Part shown: piece after piece, positions 1 to 11,231 of the stretch
How positions within the stretch are numbered: the first letter of the stretch is position 1
Layout: every line of letters starts with the position of its first letter
Assembly: GCF_030463565.1 (NCBI RefSeq)
Contig: NC_134660.1
Coordinates: 1,538,001 to 1,602,000 of the forward strand
Length of the DNA: 64,000 nucleotides
Direction: 5' to 3'
Source of the DNA: Pelecanus crispus
Taxonomy: Eukaryota; Chordata; Aves; Pelecaniformes; Pelecanidae
Program-made: the position numbers and the translations under genes
Notes under the pieces: model-generated
The model's input: only the letters and a program-made list of their open reading frames with translations
What the model was told of the DNA's origin: nothing
Database searches by the model: none

Positions 1-423
1 GTTGTGGCTCCCATTCCCCTCGCAGGGGTCAGGGTACTCATTCCCCTCTCAGGGGTCAGGGTGTTTTGGGGGGGTCAGGGTGCCCATTCCCCTCGCAAGG
101 GTCAGGGTGCTTGGGGGGTGTTGGGGTGCCCATTCCCCTCGCAGGGGTCAGGGTGTTTTGGGGGGGTCACAGTGCCCATTCCCCTCATGGGGGTCAGGGT
201 GCCCATTCCCCTCGCAAGGGTCAGGGTGCCCATTCCCCTCGCAAGGGTCAGGGTGCTTGGGGGGTGTTGGGGTGCCCATTCCCCTCGCAGGGGTCAGTGT
301 GATTGGGGGGGTCAGGGTGCCCATTCCCCTCGCAGGGGTCAGGGTGCTTGGGGAGGGGTCAGGGTGCCCATTCCCCTCGCAGGGGTCAGGGTGCCCATTC
401 CCCTCACAGGGCTCAGGGTGCCC
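1..423. repeat. 27-bp minisatellite array
   Basis: Tandem copies of a 27-bp unit built around CCCATTCCCCTCGCAGGGG and GTCAGGGTG, with longer variants that insert a G-rich segment. The array starts before the window, so its full length is unknown. Long open frames across it are repeat artefacts. Confidence 0.95.
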
Positions 424-1640
424 AGCAGCTGCGCCCCGCACGCCCCCACCCCAAGCTCCCCACGCTCCCAGCTCCAGGGCCACCCCCCACAACAGCAGCT
501 GAGGGGCCACCAACCACCCCCGCCACCGGCTGGGGGATCCCCGGCTGCTCCGGTCCCCCGACCCCATGCCAGGCCCGGGGGTGCCCAGCTGGCTCCAGCC
601 CCCACGGGACCAGCACCTCCCACTGGAGCCAAATAATTGCTCGGTGCTTTGTTGTGCAGTGTCTATGGCCCCGGGGCCTTCATTTGTGGGAACTTGCTGT
701 GGCGAGTGCCTCCCTTTTAATTACCTCCCCTCCTCATGCTCCTGCTTACTCACCGCCTGGCACCGGCGCCTCCGACCCCCGCCTCGGCCCCCGGCCCCCC
801 ACCGCCCCGGCCTCACGTGGGGGTCCCAGCGGCGCATCTCAGGGTGCCGGTGCCGCGCTCGCTTGGGCAGAGCGATCCGCACGCCTGGGTCCTCGTCCTG
901 CCATGGGGCGAAGGCAAGCCCCGGTGCGGCAGGTGGAAGGGGAGGGTTGGGGTTGGGTGCCCGGCGGGGTCCCCTGGGTGGGGGCCGCCCACGGCCACCC
1001 CCGGGACCTGGCTCCGGCCAAGCTCATAAACGCTGCGGGAGGCACCGCAGCCACCGACGCTCCCGACGCCGCGCCAGCGTCGTCCTCCGCGTGCCGGGGG
1101 CACGGGGACGCGCACGTGTGGGATGCGGCTACGCCGTGCCGCTGCCTGCCCCGTACCCCTGTTTCTGACCCCGCACCCCCGGGATTGGGACCCCCAGCCG
1201 CCCTGGGATTGGGACCCCACAGCCCGACACCCTGGGGTCCCCGTCCAGCATCGCCACCCTCTGTGGAGGGACCCCCGGTGCGGGGGTCCCCGCGGGCTCA
1301 GCCCGCAGCAGGCTGCACCCCAGCCGTGCCGGGGCGAGGGAGGGGAGTGGGACCGTCCCCACGGAGGGACCCCGGGCAGTCGGCGGCGGGAGGCAGCGGT
1401 GCCCAAGGGCCACCGCCTGGCCGGGCGCCCGTGCGGCCTCGGCTCTGCTCCCGGCGCTCCCGCCCCGGCTGCTGGGGCAAGTCCCAGCCTGCCACTCCCT
1501 GCCTCAGTTTCCCCAGGCAGGCAGTGACGCCGGCTCTCGGCTGTGAGCCCGGCGCGGACGCGAGCGCGGGCACGATTGCTGTCATCGTCCCTGGGAAAGG
1601 GCCATCCCCACGGCACTGGCCAGGCCACCTCTGGGCAGCA
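424..1640. other. Intergenic or intronic GC-rich stretch, no gene seen
   Basis: No exon with recognisable protein similarity. An AT-richer island at about 620-740 holds an AATAATTG homeodomain-like site and a CTTTGTTGTG SOX-like site and may be a conserved regulatory element upstream of SP6. The rest is unremarkable GC-rich DNA. Confidence 0.5.
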
Positions 1641-2102
1641 GGGTGGGGATGGGGACAAGGGTCTGTGCAGCGAGGCAGGGGACGGGGACATGCAGGTCGG
1701 CACAGCAAGGCTGTGACGGGGACGCAGGGATGCAGGGACAAGGGTCTGTGCAGTGACACAGGGGACAAGGACTTGGGTTGGCACAGCATGGCTGGGATGG
1801 GCACATGAGGACAGAGGGACACAGGTCCATGTGGTGAGGCTGGGAGAGGCAGGGACAGGGACACGCAGGTCGGCACAGCAAGGCTGCGACGGGGATGCAG
1901 GGACAAGGGTCTGTGCAGCGAGGCAGGGGACAGGGACGCGGGTTGGCACATCATGGCTGGGCTGGGGACATGGGGATACAGGGACACTGGTCCATGCGGT
2001 GAGGTTGGGAGAGGCAGGGACAGGGACACGCAGGTCAGCACAGCAAGGCTGGGATGGGGACATTGGAACACAGGGACACAAGGACATGGGGACACCGTGC
2101 AG
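1641..2102. repeat. Minisatellite (GGGACA-rich)
   Basis: Degenerate tandem array with recurring GGCACAGCAAGGCTG, GGGACAAGGGTCTGTGCAG and GGGACACGCAGGTCG blocks. The large open frames over it in several phases are a by-product of the repeat. Confidence 0.85.
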
Positions 2103-2365
2103 CGAGGCAGGGATCCCCGCAGAGCCAGGCTGCGCCGGCAGGACCCAGAGGACCCAGAGGACCTGGAGCCGCGCAGGGAGCGAGGGGGACACGGTGCCGT
2201 CCCACCCCTTCGGTCCCACCCGGAGCAGAGCTGCTCCCATGCTGGCCCCGCAGGGACACAGGGGATGGGGACAGGCTGGCGCGGGGCCCCGCGGGCTGGG
2301 GGGTGGCCAGGTGCCCCCCGTCAGCCCCAACCCCGAGGGGCCCTGGCACAGCGCTGTGTGGTTGT

Positions 2366-3279
2366 GTGGCCCTGTCCCCTGTGTGGCCATGTGTCCCCAA
2401 CCCTGGTGCAGTGCTGTGGCCCTGTTCCCAGTGTGGCCATGTGTCCCTGTCCCTGATGCAGCCCTGTGTCCCATCTCTGGCAGACCGGCGTGTCCCATCA
2501 CTGCTGCAGCCATGTGTCCCTGTTCCCAGGGCCACTGTGTCCCCATTTCCCCATTCCCGGTGCACCTGCACATCCCTGTCCTCAGTGCAGCCACGTGTCC
2601 CATCCCCGGTGCAGCTGCATGTCCCTGTCCTCAGTGCAGCCACGTGTCCCATCCCCAGTGCAGCTGCATGTCCCTGTCCCCCGTGCATCCGTGTGTCCTA
2701 TCCCTGGTGCAACCACATGTCCCTGTCCCCGGTGCATCGGTGTGTCCTATCCCTGGAGCAACCACGTGTCCCTGTCCCCGGTGCATCCATGTGTCCTATA
2801 CCTGGTGCATCTGTGTGTCCTATGCCTGGTGCAACCGCGTGTCCCCGTCCCCAGCGCATCCATGTGTCCTATGCCTGGTGCAACCGCGTGTCCCTGTCCC
2901 CGGTGCATCCATGTGTCCTATGCCTGGTGCAACTGCATGTCCCCGTCCCTGGTGCATCCATGTGTCCTATACCGAGTGCAACCACATGTCCCCATCCCCG
3001 GTGCATCGATGTGTCCCATACCCGGTGCAACCGCATGTCCCCATCCCCAGTGCATCCATGTGTCCCATGCCCAGTGCAACCGCATGTCCCCATCCCCGGT
3101 GCATCCGTGTGCCCCATACCCGGTGCAGCCGTGTGGCCCTGTCCCCGGTGCATCCGTGTGCCCCATACCCGGTGCAGCTGCGTGTCCCTGTCCCCGATGC
3201 ATCCACATGTCCCATCCCTGGCACAGCCACATGTCCCAATCCCCGGTGCATCCATGTGCCGCATCCCCGATGTGCAATG
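2366..3279. repeat. 49-bp composite minisatellite
   Basis: Units are about 49 bp, visible at 2829, 2878 and 2927 where GTGCAACCGC or GTGCAACTGC recurs. Each unit is two diverged half-units of about 24 bp ending in GGTGCA. Roughly 18 full units. No gene. Confidence 0.95.
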
Positions 3280-3289
3280 CCGGGCCAGA

Positions 3290-3545
3290 TTTCCCCACGC
3301 AGTGACTGACAGCCGGGCCGGTTGGGCGCAGATAGGCAGAGAGATTACACGGGCCTAATTAAAAGCCATATTTAAAACTACACCGAGCCGTCAGCTCCGT
3401 CGCCACGTCGTAGAGGTCAAGTCCCGACAGTAATTCCTGCTCTCGGTGAGAAACGCTCCCTCGGGGCACACCGCGACCTGGCACGCACTGCGGGCAGGGG
3501 AAGCCCGTCACGATAATCCCGGGAGATATCTCTGCCAGGCAGGCG
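3290..3545. promoter_or_regulatory. AT-richer island, candidate conserved noncoding element
   Basis: Between two repeat-rich stretches lies a non-repetitive segment with CCTAATTAAAAGCC (homeodomain core TAATTA), CATATTTAAAAC and CAGATAGGCAGAG (GATA-like). Its base composition contrasts with the flanks. No coding potential is seen. The function is inference only. Confidence 0.3.
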
Positions 3546-3586
3546 GGTGCCCTGCCTTCAGCTTTTCCCCCAGGGACCGGGCGGAT

Positions 3587-3658
3587 AGCCCCGTGCCAGC
3601 CGTCGTGCACCCGGGGACGCAGCTGCGTCCCCGGGTGCACGACGGCTGGCACGGGGCT
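3587..3658. repeat. Perfect 72-bp palindrome, no spacer
   Basis: The left arm 3587-3622 is the exact reverse complement of the right arm 3623-3658. The symmetry axis lies inside GACGCAGCTGCGTC and symmetry stops at bases 3586 and 3659. A 36-bp stem without a loop can extrude as a cruciform. It could also be a foldback artefact of sequencing or assembly. Confidence 0.97.
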
Positions 3659-4730
3659 GCACCCTCACCCCCATGATGGCATGGCTTGGGGACAGGGACA
3701 GGACCCATTTTCTTCCGTGGCCGAAGGGCTACGGGAGTGATGGGGACTGTGCCAGGCTGTGCCCTCCGGGTACAGGCACAGGGATTTGGGACCCCGTGCT
3801 GGGGGTGCCGGAGGTCCCCTGGGGTCCCAATCTGGGCTGAAGGACCCCGTACCGCGTGCCGGTCACCACGTTTGCTAACCCATGGGTGCATGGGGCTGCG
3901 AGCACCCCATGGGGCTGGGAGCACCCAGGACCACCCCAGTACGTGACCCACCAGGCATCGTCCCCACCGTGCCAGCACTGGCAGGCTCGGGGTGTCCCCC
4001 CCGGCTCCCACCAGCACCCCCCGGCTGCACCCCACAGGGGGTTCAACATCAGCCCAGCGTCACCCCCCAAGGGCTGTCTGGGTGCGGGGCCGGGGGCAGC
4101 ACCCCCAAAACCTCGGGGGAGGATCCGGGCGCTTCAGCTCTCCCCGTCTGAGGCCCTGCGGCCGCCCCCGGGGCTCCCCCCCAGGACGGGGCGACCCAGA
4201 CAGTGCAGCCCCATGGCACCCGCTGCAGACCCCCCCGGGCGCCCTCCCCGGGCACCCCGCTCCTGGGCACCCAGCCTCCGTGGAGCTCAGCACCCACATG
4301 CGTGGGTGGGTGCCTGCAGGCGGCGGGTGCACACGCACATGGACGTGCGCACACGCAGGGAGCTGGTGCACCACACGGGGGGGGGGGGGGGGGCCTCATG
4401 CCCTGCACACATGAGCACACGCATGGACATGACACCCCCTGCACACGCACACGCATGCAGCAGCACTGCACATGTGTGCACACGCATGCACACACTCTCA
4501 GTGCCGCGCCGGCCCCGCTCCCCCCACAGACACCAATTTGTTTTATGGCAGCAGAGGAAATTGCCATCCGTTCCCCCGAGCCAGGAGCCGTGGGAAGTGC
4601 TCGGCCCCGGGGCCGGGAGGGGCCTCGGCCGTCCCTCTGTCCCCCAACATCTTCCTGCAGCCTGGGGGGACATCTCGGCTCCTCTGGCTCCCCATCCCCC
4701 TGGCCCTGGGGGGACCAGGAATGCCTCTCC

Positions 4731-5402
4731 TCCTCCGTCCCTCCATCCCTCCATCCCTCTGTCCCTCTTCTCCTCCATCCTTCCGTCCCTCTGTCCCTCC
4801 ATCCTTCCGTCCTTCCATCCCTCCATCCCTCCGTCCCTCTGTCTCACCATCCCTCCATCCCTCTTCTCCTCCATCCCTCCATCCCTCTGTCCCTCCATCC
4901 TTCCATCCCTCCATCCCTCCATCCCTCTGTTCCTCTGTCTCTCTGTCCCTCCATCTCCCTGTCCCTCCTTCCCTCCATCCCTCTTCTCTCCATCCCTCCG
5001 TCCCTCCGTCCCTCTGTCCCTCTTCTCCTCCATCCCTCCATCCCTCCATCCCTCTGTCCCTCTTCTCCTCCATCCCTCCGTCCCTCTGTCCCTCTTCTCC
5101 TCCATCCCTCCATCCCTCTGTCCCTCTTGTCCTCCATCCCTCCGTCCCTCCGTCCCTCTGTCCCTCTTCTCCTCCATCCCTCCATCCCTCCATCCCTCTG
5201 TCCCTCTTCTCCTCCATCCCTCCATCCCTCTGTCCCTCTTCTCCTCCATCCCTCCATCCCTCCGTCCCTCTGTCCCTCTTCTCCATCCCTCCATCCCTCC
5301 ATCCCTCTGTCCCTCTGTCTCTCCATCCCTCCATCCCTCCGTCCCTCTTCTCCTCCATCCCTCTGTCCCTCTGTCTCTCCATCCCTCCATCCCTCCATCA
5401 TC
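4731..5402. repeat. Pyrimidine-rich minisatellite (CCATCCCTC / TCTGTCCCT / CTTCTCCT)
   Basis: About 670 bp of interleaved short units, chiefly CCATCCCT, CTGTCCCT and CTTCTCCT. Nearly all C and T on the plus strand with single A or G interruptions, hence purine-rich on the minus strand. All frames over it are open, giving Pro/Ser/Leu-rich or Arg/Asp/Gly-rich pseudo-proteins. Possible triplex-forming tract. Confidence 0.97.
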
Positions 5403-5789
5403 CCCCCCCCCCCATCTCCCCCTGGTGACAGGGGTGTCCCCAACCCCCAGGAGCCACAGGGCTGCACCCCCCCAGCTCAGCACCGCCCGCACCCCGTGCC
5501 AGCCCCTTTGGTCCCCATCGCCCATCGGGGCGCAGCGAGGGCTGTGGATGCCCCCCCGGCCGTGCCCAGCTCTGGGGGGTCGAGCAAGGGGTCGAGGGCA
5601 GGGGGTGCGGGGGGAGGCTGCTGCCTCATGCCCACCCGCACACCGCGGGTCCGGTGGAGTTTTGGGGAACGCCGACCCCTCCCGCCCCCGTCCCGGCTCC
5701 GTGTGGGACCCAGGACCCCCGTCTGCCCCTCAGCCCCCCTCAGCGGCTGGAGCAGCTCCTGCTGCCGGAGCGCTCGGGAGGGATTGGAA

Positions 5790-5870
5790 GCATTTGCCTC
5801 TCGCCTTGTAATTTATGCAAATGGGCTCTGTAATTAGCTGTAATTTCAAGGCACGGCTCGGGGTTTCAGA
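5790..5870. promoter_or_regulatory. Candidate regulatory island with octamer and homeodomain sites
   Basis: A short AT-rich island inside GC-rich DNA contains an exact POU octamer ATGCAAAT (5815-5822) and, nine bases on, TAATTA (5831-5836), with two further TGTAATT blocks around them. It lies 5.4 kb upstream of the SP6 start codon. Enhancer function is inferred from motif density alone. Confidence 0.35.
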
Positions 5871-8080
5871 CACTCGGTGGCGAGGAGATGCCCCCCCGGA
5901 ATCCTCTGGCATCGGCGTGATTTCCTCCCCATGTGTGGTCCCAGACGGGGCTCCAGCTCCGCTCGAGGTGGCTCCAGGACCCCCCGCCCCCAGCCCCCCA
6001 GCCTCCCCTCCCCCCGTGCCCCCCGTCCCCCCATCCTTGTGCCACCACCCCATCCAGCCGCGAGCTCTCAGCCTCCCGCTGTTCCCGGCCGCATCCTGGG
6101 CGGCTCCTTCCCCCCCAGCCCAGGAGCGGTGTTTTGGGATGTGGTCCAGAGGATGGTGGGGGGGCCTTGGGGTGGGTGCTGGTGGCCTGGGTGCATCAGG
6201 GTCTCCCCAGGTCCTCGTCCCTGTCCCCAGAAGGCACCGGGTGCCCCACATCCTCCTGCCACGCAGCCCCTCCGTGGCCAAGAGGCGGGGAGCGGGGCCA
6301 CAACAGGAATGGGGGGAGAGGAGCCCCCGCAGCCGGCACCCAGGACCCCCGGGCAGGGACCCATCTCCCTCCCGCACCACCGGTCCCTGAAGCGCTGGGG
6401 AGACTGGGAGGAGACCCCGGAGCGAAGTGACGCAGGGCGAGCCACGTCCCCACCATGTGCACGGGGAAAGGCACGCCGGGGGGTCCCTGCTCCGGCGGCA
6501 CCGCCGGGACGGGGCTCGGGCTGGGGGTCTGGCTGGATGGTGCCCGGAGCTGTACGGGCAAAGTCTGCAAACCGCTCCCTGCTCCGGAGAGCTGCTGGTG
6601 GCCGCGATGGGGCCACCACCCAGGCCCAAACAGCGTCTGGGTGTCCCCAAACTGGAGCATCCCCCTTCCCCATGGCCAGGGGAACAGCCGCCGGCACCTC
6701 CCGGGTGGGCGCAGGGGAGAAGAGGCGGCGGGACCCTGGGGCTGGGGTCCCCCTGCATCCCCCACAGAGCACCTGAGCACCGGGGCGCGTGTTCCCCACC
6801 ACCTATTTACAGCCAAGCCCCCGTCAGCGGCTTGCCCTGCCCCTGCCCGCCGCGGGGGCCCCATCCCGGGGTCCCCATCCCGCAGCCTGGCCAAGCCGTG
6901 GGGCCACCCTCACCCCACAGGCAGCCGTGTTTCGGTGGCGGCAGTGGAGCCATCCCTGGGATGATGAAAACCAGGAGAGTTTTCCCCTGGGCGAAGGAGT
7001 TCCCTGCGCCCTCCGCCCGGCCGGGCGCTTGGCAAGCATGGCAGGGAGACGTGGGCTCCCACGCGCCGGCACGCCAGGCTCGGCCGGCCGGGCTCGCAGT
7101 GCTGCGGGCCGAGGTCCCGGCTCTGGCGAGGCACAAACGCCTTTCCCCGTGGCCTTCGGAGCGGGGTGGGCTTCCCCTGGGGCCATGGGGGTCCCCGCAG
7201 GGTTGCAGCCGCCGGCAGCCAGCCCCGTGCCGGCCCAGGGATTTCGGCCGTGGAAATGGGGACACGACGCCCTGGTGATTAAGTGGCTCCTCCGGCCGCC
7301 GCGTTGCCGCCTCGCAGTTCCCAGGGCTTCTCCCTCCCGGCAGCCCCTTGTGCCGGCAGCCTCGGCGGGAGGGTTGGACACCCCCGGGCCGAGCGGGGAC
7401 GGATGGGCTCAGTCAGGACCTCCGGGACCCTTTTTGGGGTGCCCTGAATCCATCTGGGTCATGGTGGGTCCTGCCCACCAGCATCCCGCTCCCTCCTCTG
7501 CGGGTCCAGCTCTGGCCCCAAAACTTGTCCCCTGTGCCTGTCCCATTTAGCCCGCGGCATGCGGCCGAGGGGCACCGGGGCGGGCGGCGAGCCCCCCACC
7601 TCGACGGGTGCCATCCCCGGGGACAGGGGCAGGCGGCCACCTTTGGGTGCCACCCCCGGGCAGGGGGGGACGGGACAGGCGGCGGGGCTCGGCGGGGTGC
7701 CCGGGGGTCCCCGGGGGGTTTTGGCAGGAGGGCGGCAGGAGGAGGGCGGCCACGGGCGCGGGAGGGAGGCGGTCGGTTCTTTCTTCTTTAATTACCCCCC
7801 TGCTTGCGGTGTCTGCTGCGAACTTCCCGTCCCCTCCCTCCGCTTTCATGCGCCGGATCCTGGGACCGGGACCAGGCTCCTGTCAAGCGGCGGGGCTGGG
7901 GCTCTGCCTCCAAGGGTTAAAATCACCTGGGCCGGGGAGGGGTGGAGCTGGGACGGTGGGGAGGAGGGAAGAGCCGGGAGCCGGGCTGGGACCCAGCCAT
8001 TCCTGCTCGCCCGGCCCAGTGGGTGCCCCGTCCCTGGGGAGCCGCGCAGGGTCCCTCGGGGTCCCCTCGGGAGCCAGCGC
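5871..8080. other. No gene seen
   Basis: GC-rich, non-repetitive sequence upstream of SP6. Open frames are long in several phases at once, as expected for high GC. No similarity to a known protein, RNA gene or transposable element was recognised. Confidence 0.5.
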
Positions 8081-8400
8081 CCACGCCACGCCGATGAGGA
8101 CGGAGCCGCCGGGAGCTCGCCGCCGCTAGACCCGTAGGTAGCCCCGGGCGCTGCCCGCCCTCCATCGCCCCGACGGCCGCGGGAGGGCGAGCGGCGGGGG
8201 GGAGCCCCGGCGGGGACCCCCGACTGGCTGCGGGCTGCGGCGGCCGCCCCGACCGGCGGCTGGGAACGCGCTGCCGCCGGCTCCGCCGCCCCGGCCCGGC
8301 CCAGCCCCGGCAAGTCCCTGCTTGCCGCCGCCGCCGCGTCCACTGGCCACCGAGCCCCGAGGCTGCCGGCCCCTTGGCCACCCGCGACGCCCGGCCCTCG
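8081..8400. promoter_or_regulatory. CpG-dense segment, candidate SP6 promoter or first exon
   Basis: The densest CpG stretch upstream of SP6, with many CGCCG and CCGCCCCG blocks. SP6 genes have an untranslated first exon separated by an intron from the coding exon, so this is the best candidate start region. No transcript evidence is available and strand and limits are guesses. Confidence 0.3.
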
Positions 8401-11197
8401 CCCCCCCGTTTACAGCGCCAAGCCCCCTCCCACCGCCCCCCCCGCTGCCCCACGGGGACCCCGCGCCGGTGCCAAGCTCGGGTGCGGAGCAGGGGGCTGG
8501 GCGAGCTGCCCCCACCCCCCGGTGCTGTCCCCGTCCCCCACCAAAGCCCCCCGGGAGTTTCGCTCCGGTGGGAGCGTGGCTGTGGGGTGAACGCGGCGGC
8601 CGTTCGCCCCCGAAGCCGCGGCATCGCCTTAAACCCACACAGCATCCACCCCGCACCCGCGGCATCGCCCCTAAACCCACAGCATCACCCCCAAACCGCA
8701 GCGTCACCCCAAACCCGCGGCACCGGCACCGAGCGTCGTCGGTCCAGAGCCTTCCGTCGCGGCTCCCCATGCCCGGCCGGGCGGGAGCCAAGGCCGAGGG
8801 CCGAGGGCAGAGCCGCCTGCCCAGCCCTGCCGCGGGGCGAGGCACCGGCGAGGCCGGGAGACGGGCAGAGCCGCCTCTGCCCAGCCTGGACCGTGACTCA
8901 CGGGACGCATCACTCGCCGGTGCCTCAGTTTCCCTGCGGTGAAATGGCCAACGCGTCGTCAAGCCCCGCCAAGGAGGGCGACGCTTGGGGGCCCCTGGGG
9001 ATTTTTTTTTTTTTTTTTTCCTGTCATCATTCCCGGGTGGAAAAACGCCCCGGGAGCCTCCACGCGTGGCTGGGGTGGCCGGGTAGGGCAGGGCTGATGA
9101 AGGGGGAGTCCGTCCCAGTGCCCCCATCCCAGCGCTGGTCCCTCTTCCCTAGCTTCGAGAGGGGTTTCCAGTGGAGCTGGACGGGGTGCAGCCGCGGCGG
9201 AGATGGTGCGACGCGGCTGTGGGGCTCGGTACGCCCGGGGCCGTGGCTGGGGGGCTCGGTCCCGCTGGGACCCCCCCGAGCTGAGGGGAACGTTTGGGAG
9301 CGGGGTGCGCCGGGACGGCTGCGGCCGTCGCTGCCCAGAGCTCACTGTGGCTGTGCCAGGTCCGTGTCGGGTGGGACCTGCCCGGGACCCCGCAGGGGGT
9401 CCCTTCTCCTCCCGTCGGGGCTGGGGGGCTGCGGGATGTCCCTGCCAGGTCCTCCCTGTCCCCCAATCCTGGGGGCCCTGTGCGGTGCAGGCTGCCACTC
9501 TGTAGCCCTGCAAAGGGCCGTCACGATGGGGTTTCGTGGTTTTGACTGCGATCTGGCACCCACGGGGAGCAGGGGGCTGGGGGGGCTCAGGACCCCCCCA
9601 GGGACCAGTGCTGGGTTGGGAGCCGTGACCCCCTCGGTGGCCAGCCATCACCTACCCTGCTGGCATCCCCAGGAGGCAGGGGTAGTCCCCAGGAGCCAGC
9701 CCCAAAATTGGTGCCAACCCCCCCAGGGTTGGGGTGGGCAGCGCTGAGCCCCCCCTGAGGAGCAGCACCCCAAAACCTGCTCAGGCCACCGGTCCTGGGG
9801 CCTCGTCCCACCCGTGACCGCCCGTGCTCCCGCTTGGACTTGGGTATGGCAGGTGGAGGTGGGTCCCGTCGGGGGGATTTTGGGACCCCCTGGCTCCCAC
9901 CCCTATCCTTGGGGACTCCCTGCCCTCCCCAGTGCTGCCTGGCAGGGAAAAACAGTGTCCCCATGCCGCTGGGGGGGTCTTCAGCATTGGGGACCCCTTC
10001 CCTGCCCCAGGTGCATGGTGCTGGGGATCAGGGGGCTCTGGGGGCCCCCTTTGTGCAGGGGATCCCCCACCCCAAAAGCTTCAGCACCCCCCCGGTGCAT
10101 CCCCGGGGGTCTGTCCCTGCCCCACACGGGCTGAGGGCGGCAGGGGGGTGGCTGGGAGCGGGCGACGGTGGTGGGAGGGGACGGTGGGGGTTTGCAGGAA
10201 GGGGGGGGTCTCAGCCGCCCCCCGCCACGGCGCCAGTGGGAAGTCGGGGGGCGGGAGCCGGTGGCGGCAGGTGGATTTCGACACCAGGGTGGGGCCCGTC
10301 CCCAGTGGGGTTTGCACAGCTCCCGGTGAGTCACGGCCGCCGTGCCGTGGAGCCAGCGGGTGCCCGGGGGTCCGGGGGTGCAGCGGCTGCCCCGGGGGTC
10401 TGGGACCACGGGCGAAGGCAGCCCAGAGCCCGGCTTCAAAGGGCTGCCGGGGGCTCGGCCCCGGGGCTCCGCTGCCTCCCCGCAGCCGGCTCCGCTCCCC
10501 AATCCTGCTGCCACCCAGCCCGGGGCGCGGGGCCCCCCCCGGCTGCATTTTGCCCCCGCGGCAGCCTGGGGGGCTCCCAGCCGGGCCAGGGCCTTGGGGT
10601 GGGCGTGGAGCTGGGCGCGATGGTTTCCCAGCCCGGCCAGGGTGCGGGAGAACCGGGGTGGCCCCGTGGGCGCCGTGTCCCCCCGTGGGTGCCGTGTCAC
10701 CCCGTGGTGGGGGCACGGGCTTGGGGACCCCGCTCGCGTCCCCTCGGGGACCCCGGCTGCGCTGGAGGGACGTGGTCGGGGAGGTGACGAGGCAGATGCC
10801 GGCGGCTTCCTTAGATTTTGGAATGAGGCACCGACCCCTTTGGGGCTGGCAGGGGGTCCGTAGGGGCAGGGGCACGGGTGCTGAGGGGTGACCCCCTGCC
10901 CGATGCCACCGTCCTGGTGTCACACCGGGCTGCGGAGCGGAGAAACCCTCTTGCTGGGGCAGGGGGTCCCCCAAATCGCGGGTGACAGGGTGATGGGTGC
11001 TGGGGACGCCGTCACCCGGGGCATGGCGGGACCGTACCGGTGCAGGACGGGGAATACGGTGCCGGGGCTATCTCCGGTGCCAAACCCCGCCCTGTGCCGG
11101 CGTGCCGAGGGGCAGGGGGGTTAGGAGGTGTGCCCCCCACTTTTCTCACAGCTCTTCTCTCCCCCTGCTCCCCGCCCGGCCCTCCTCGGCCCTACAG
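8401..11197. other. Probable SP6 first intron, no exon recognised
   Basis: GC-rich sequence with a T18 tract near 9002 and no recognisable coding exon, RNA gene or transposon. It ends in a pyrimidine-rich tract and the SP6 splice acceptor CCCTACAG at 11190-11197. Confidence 0.45.
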
Positions 11198-11231
11198 GTC
11201 TGTCTGCTCCGCCGCCCCGCGCCGCTCGGCA

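Noticed and set aside
3856-5811. 651-codon frame with Ser/Pro/Leu repeats
   Set aside because: Read-through of the CCATCCCT array; all six frames are open there.
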